Below, one piece after another: positions 14,624 to 16,878 of a stretch of DNA of 16,878 bases. Below the pieces are notes generated by a model. That model saw only the letters and a list, made by a program, of their open reading frames with translations. It was not told the origin of the DNA and did not search any database. Made by a program: the position numbers and the translations under genes. Within the stretch, counting starts at the first letter, position 1, and each line of letters opens with the position of its first letter. The stretch is from JBCDAP01 sp038747915 (lineage in GTDB: Bacteria; Planctomycetota; Phycisphaerae; Phycisphaerales; UBA1924), in the NCBI GenBank assembly GCA_038747915.1, contig JBCDJJ010000076.1:1-16878 (forward strand). The letters run 5' to 3'.

Positions 14624-15308
14624 GCCGGTGTGGGATGTCGACCCCGAGGAGCACGCGGCGCAGCTCGACACGGTGCTCGAGCTCACCGAACCGGAGTCGA
14701 CCGTGCTCGACCTTGGGGCGGGATCGGGTCGGATCGCCGTGCCACTCGCTGAGGCGGGGCGCATCGTGATCGCGGTCGACCGGGATGGCGAGGCCCTCGC
14801 GGCGCTCGGTGAGCGCGCACCCGATGTGCGCCGGTATGAGGTGGATGTGCTCGATCCTTCGGTACCGCTCGTCCCGCCGGACTCGGGAGTGATCGACGCT
14901 GCCGTGTGTGTGGGGAATACCTTTGCGCTGATCCGGGAGCCGTCTTCAGCGGCGAGCCTGCTCCGCCGTCTTCGTCCGCTCATGGCGCCTGGCGCGGTGT
15001 TCGCGATCGACGACTTTCCCTTGGCGGGGTGGGCGGAGCTGATCGAGGGCAACTGGCAGAGCGGCGTGAGCGACGACGGCGAGATGCAGCTTGTGTGGTC
15101 GGCCCACGAGAACCTGTTCGCGGTTCGCACGGGGGAGGCCATCGATCCGGAGTGTTGGGAGCTGATGCCGGACGATGCGGTGATGCGTCTGTGGACGCTC
15201 GGTGAGCTGGAGTTGCTCGGCATGCTCACGGGTTTCTCTCCGCCGGAAGCGCCGGACGGGTCGTCGCTCGTGCTCATGCGTGCGGCGGAGCACCGCGACG
15301 TTCGATAA
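14613..15308 (+). CDS. Class I SAM-dependent methyltransferase
   Basis: The 231-residue cytoplasmic protein has a Rossmann methyltransferase core. Motif I is V-L-D-L-G-A-G-S-G-R (31-40), which binds S-adenosylmethionine. The acidic residue that holds the ribose is in V-I-A-V-D-R-D (52-58, D56). Later strands are R-R-Y-E-V-D-V-L-D and A-V-C-V-G-N-T-F-A-L. The substrate cannot be told. The C-terminal part is acidic and Trp-rich. It overlaps the transglutaminase end by 11 bases, so it is translated with the operon. It might modify a small molecule or a protein. Confidence 0.88.
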   Translation: MHGEPVWDVDPEEHAAQLDTVLELTEPESTVLDLGAGSGRIAVPLAEAGRIVIAVDRDGEALAALGERAPDVRRYEVDVLDPSVPLVPPDSGVIDAAVCVGNTFALIREPSSAASLLRRLRPLMAPGAVFAIDDFPLAGWAELIEGNWQSGVSDDGEMQLVWSAHENLFAVRTGEAIDPECWELMPDDAVMRLWTLGELELLGMLTGFSPPEAPDGSSLVLMRAAEHRDVR

Positions 15309-15395
15309 CGCGTGTGCGGGCCGGCTTTGGTGGCCGAGCGATCCCCCGGAGCTGGAGTGGGTGGCGGATCGGTTCGATGTCGGGCCTCGGCGAAA

Positions 15396-15399
15396 GGAG
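15396..15399 (+). promoter_or_regulatory. Shine-Dalgarno of the PilZ-like gene
   Basis: GGAG lies five bases before the GTG at 15405. The frame is open upstream to 15312, but that stretch is low-complexity Gly/Ala/Ser and the site supports the GTG start. Confidence 0.6.
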
Positions 15400-15404
15400 C
15401 GCTC

Positions 15405-16301
15405 GTGCCCGCTGTCCGATCACGCACCGAGAACTGGCGTCGCAGCCTGGAGCAGCTGTGCGAGCGTGGCGGCTCGATCGAGCTCGCGCTGCCGGCCTCC
15501 GAGGACGCCATCCGTCAGGGCGCCGCGCCGGATGACGGCGCGGTCGACCTGATGTGGCGCGTCCGGGTTGTCAAGGTCGGCGAGGATGGGCTTCGCATCG
15601 AGTCGCCGGAGACGCTCGGGCAGGCGTTCGAGCTGCACGTGGGCTCGTCGCTGGTTGGCGTGATCTCCATCGGGCAGAACCGGTGGATGTTCCGCACCGA
15701 GGTGCTCGAGCCGGGAGGATCGAACGGCGGGCCGGTGCTCAAACTGCCGGCCGGCGTCGAGCGGTGTCAGCGGCGTTCGTTCTACCGCGCGAGCACTGCC
15801 TCGCTCTCGTTGCCGACGGTCTGGGTCGCGCCGCTTCTCGATCTGGAGGGGGTGACCGAGGCCGAGCGGGCGTGCCGCGACTCCGTGCTCCAGGTCAAGC
15901 AGCGTGATGTGGTCGCTCGGATCGAAGGCGATCACCCGCCGATCGTCGAGGCGATGCCGGAGACCGAGCCGCGCACCGGTCCCGGCGCCACGTCGACGCT
16001 GGTCAACCTCGGTGGGGGTGGTGTGGGCCTGCTCTTCGAGCCCGAGCACTCGGGGATCGTGGCGCCGCAGCGGCTGGTGTGGATGCGCCTGCGGCTCCCG
16101 CCGCACGTGCCCGCGCCGCTCGTGATCGTCGGGCGGATGCGTCACTCGCATATCGACTCGTCTCGCCGCGTCTACGCCGGTGTGGCCTTCGAGTTCGGGC
16201 ACCACGCGGGCTACCGCGAGTTTGTCGTCGATCAGCTCTGCCGGTACGTTGCTCTCGTACAGCGTCAGCAGCGATCGGGGTCGGACGTGGTCGTCGAGTG
16301 A
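15405..16301 (+). CDS. PilZ-like protein with YcgR-type N-terminal region
   Basis: PilZ domains bind cyclic di-GMP and control motility, adhesion or envelope functions. The 298-residue protein begins with a beta-rich region (about 45-118), comparable to the YcgR N-terminal domain. The first ligand motif R-x-x-x-R is present as R124-S-F-Y-R128, in a Q-R-R-S-F-Y-R-A context typical of PilZ. The second motif, normally D/N-x-S-x-x-G, reads N201-L-G-G-G-G, so the Ser is replaced. About 60 residues (140-200) are inserted between the two motifs, longer than in a simple PilZ domain. The C-terminal strand GRMRHSHIDSSRRVYAGVAFE fits the fold. It has no membrane helix. It lies 96 bases after the methyltransferase gene. 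Whether it still binds the dinucleotide is uncertain. Confidence 0.72.
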   Translation: MPAVRSRTENWRRSLEQLCERGGSIELALPASEDAIRQGAAPDDGAVDLMWRVRVVKVGEDGLRIESPETLGQAFELHVGSSLVGVISIGQNRWMFRTEVLEPGGSNGGPVLKLPAGVERCQRRSFYRASTASLSLPTVWVAPLLDLEGVTEAERACRDSVLQVKQRDVVARIEGDHPPIVEAMPETEPRTGPGATSTLVNLGGGGVGLLFEPEHSGIVAPQRLVWMRLRLPPHVPAPLVIVGRMRHSHIDSSRRVYAGVAFEFGHHAGYREFVVDQLCRYVALVQRQQRSGSDVVVE

Positions 16302-16349
16302 CGCGACCCCTCGAGCCCGCGAGACGGGCCGGCGGCGCGCCGCACGCAC

Positions 16350-16754
16350 ATGAGCACACCCGACATCCCAACCTCTTCGACGCCGAGCGGTGTCTCGCTC
16401 ACACTCGACATCACCGACCTCGAGTCCGCCACGAGCTTCTGGACCGCGGCGCTCACCGGGCACGTGCGCACACGCGAGAAGCCGGGCACGCTCGGCGAGC
16501 AGCGGGTGCTCGTGTTCGACGATGCGCCGGGCCTGAGCCTGCGGCTGCGCTGGTGCTGGCCCCGCGCGACCGTCGGCACAACACCGGGTGGGATTCGTGA
16601 GATCGAGGTGGCCGTCGATGATCCCGGCGCGGTCCGCGCACGGATCGAGTCGTGCGAGGGTGTCTCGGTCACGCAGGAGCCCGGCGAGGGGTGCGGCGCG
16701 CTGAAGCTGGTGGACTCGCAGGGCTATGCGGTCGTCTTCCGTGGCCGTGCCTGA
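16350..16754 (+). CDS. Glyoxalase/bleomycin-resistance (VOC) fold protein
   Basis: The 134-residue protein has the compact alpha/beta VOC layout. A first strand SLTLDITDLESATSFWTAAL is followed by strands LVFDD, LSLRLRW and EIEVAVDDPGAVRARIE, and it ends with LKLVDSQGYAVVF. VOC proteins are often metal-dependent isomerases, dioxygenases or binding proteins. The usual His and Glu metal ligands are not evident here, so it may be a binding or degenerate member. It may be cotranscribed with the PilZ-like gene, 48 bases upstream. No Shine-Dalgarno is obvious. Confidence 0.72.
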   Translation: MSTPDIPTSSTPSGVSLTLDITDLESATSFWTAALTGHVRTREKPGTLGEQRVLVFDDAPGLSLRLRWCWPRATVGTTPGGIREIEVAVDDPGAVRARIESCEGVSVTQEPGEGCGALKLVDSQGYAVVFRGRA

Positions 16755-16796
16755 CCGACGTCGCAGCATCACGTTTCACGTGGGTGACGTGGTCTC

Positions 16797-16878
16797 CTAG
16801 TGCGTTCCAAGTCAATTCGTCGCGGGTGCCACTGGTGGCTTGCCCACCAGTGCGAACGCCAAAGCCCTTGAACACTGG
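16797..16878. repeat. Paired REP-like palindromes, right copy (cut by window end)
   Basis: This is the exact reverse complement of 71-152 over all 82 bases. It contains the tail (16797-16829), one complete hairpin (16830-16852, stem CACTGGTGG with CCACCAGTG), the 20-base spacer (16853-16872) and the first six bases of the second hairpin. The window ends inside the element. It lies 42 bases beyond the stop of the last gene, which is transcribed toward it. Confidence 0.9.

Noticed and set aside
15312..15404. N-terminal extension of the PilZ-like protein
   Set aside because: The frame is open, but the translated residues are low complexity, and a Shine-Dalgarno site precedes the GTG at 15405.
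16755..16796. Terminator downstream of the VOC gene
   Set aside because: CACGT and ACGTG words can pair weakly here, but the stem is short and no T-run follows.

Overview
The window is a high-GC chromosomal segment packed with ordinary bacterial genes. It most likely comes from a planctomycete, and I favour the Phycisphaerae. This is an inference from three things: a protein that joins TPR repeats to two RNA polymerase alpha C-terminal domains, the paired palindromic repeats at the edges, and the sparse Shine-Dalgarno sequences with leaderless-looking starts. I did not run a database search. I see no phage, insertion sequence, CRISPR, rRNA or tRNA.

Layout. The left edge (1-327) holds a paired-palindrome repeat and no supported gene. 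Next is a divergent pair: cysS (cysteinyl-tRNA synthetase, minus) and hisI (histidine biosynthesis, plus). The 92 bases between them are almost entirely one long inverted repeat that also looks like two mirror-image promoters. A divergent yidD (membrane insertion factor) follows hisI and overlaps, tail to tail, a TPR-repeat protein on the minus strand. Divergent from the TPR gene is a secreted helical-repeat protein. It converges on a minus-strand set that reads, in transcription order, small unknown protein, MATE exporter, TPR plus double alpha-CTD protein, and SpoIID/LytB-type cell-wall protein.

From 10238 to 16754 everything is on the plus strand: scpB (chromosome condensation), a small exported beta-sandwich protein, a DUF58 protein, a membrane transglutaminase, a SAM methyltransferase, a PilZ-like protein and a glyoxalase-fold protein. 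The first five overlap stop to start (ATGA, TGATG, TGATG, then 11 bases), so they are probably one translationally coupled operon. The DUF58 and transglutaminase pair is the core of the widespread MoxR/DUF58/transglutaminase cluster, but no MoxR ATPase lies in this window.

The most striking non-coding feature is an 82-base sequence present in identical, inverted form at both ends (71-152 and 16797-16878). It carries REP-like hairpins. At each end the neighbouring gene is transcribed toward the repeat, so both copies have the same orientation relative to their gene. The most interesting protein is the TPR plus double alpha-CTD protein, a possible transcription-associated adaptor separate from RNA polymerase.
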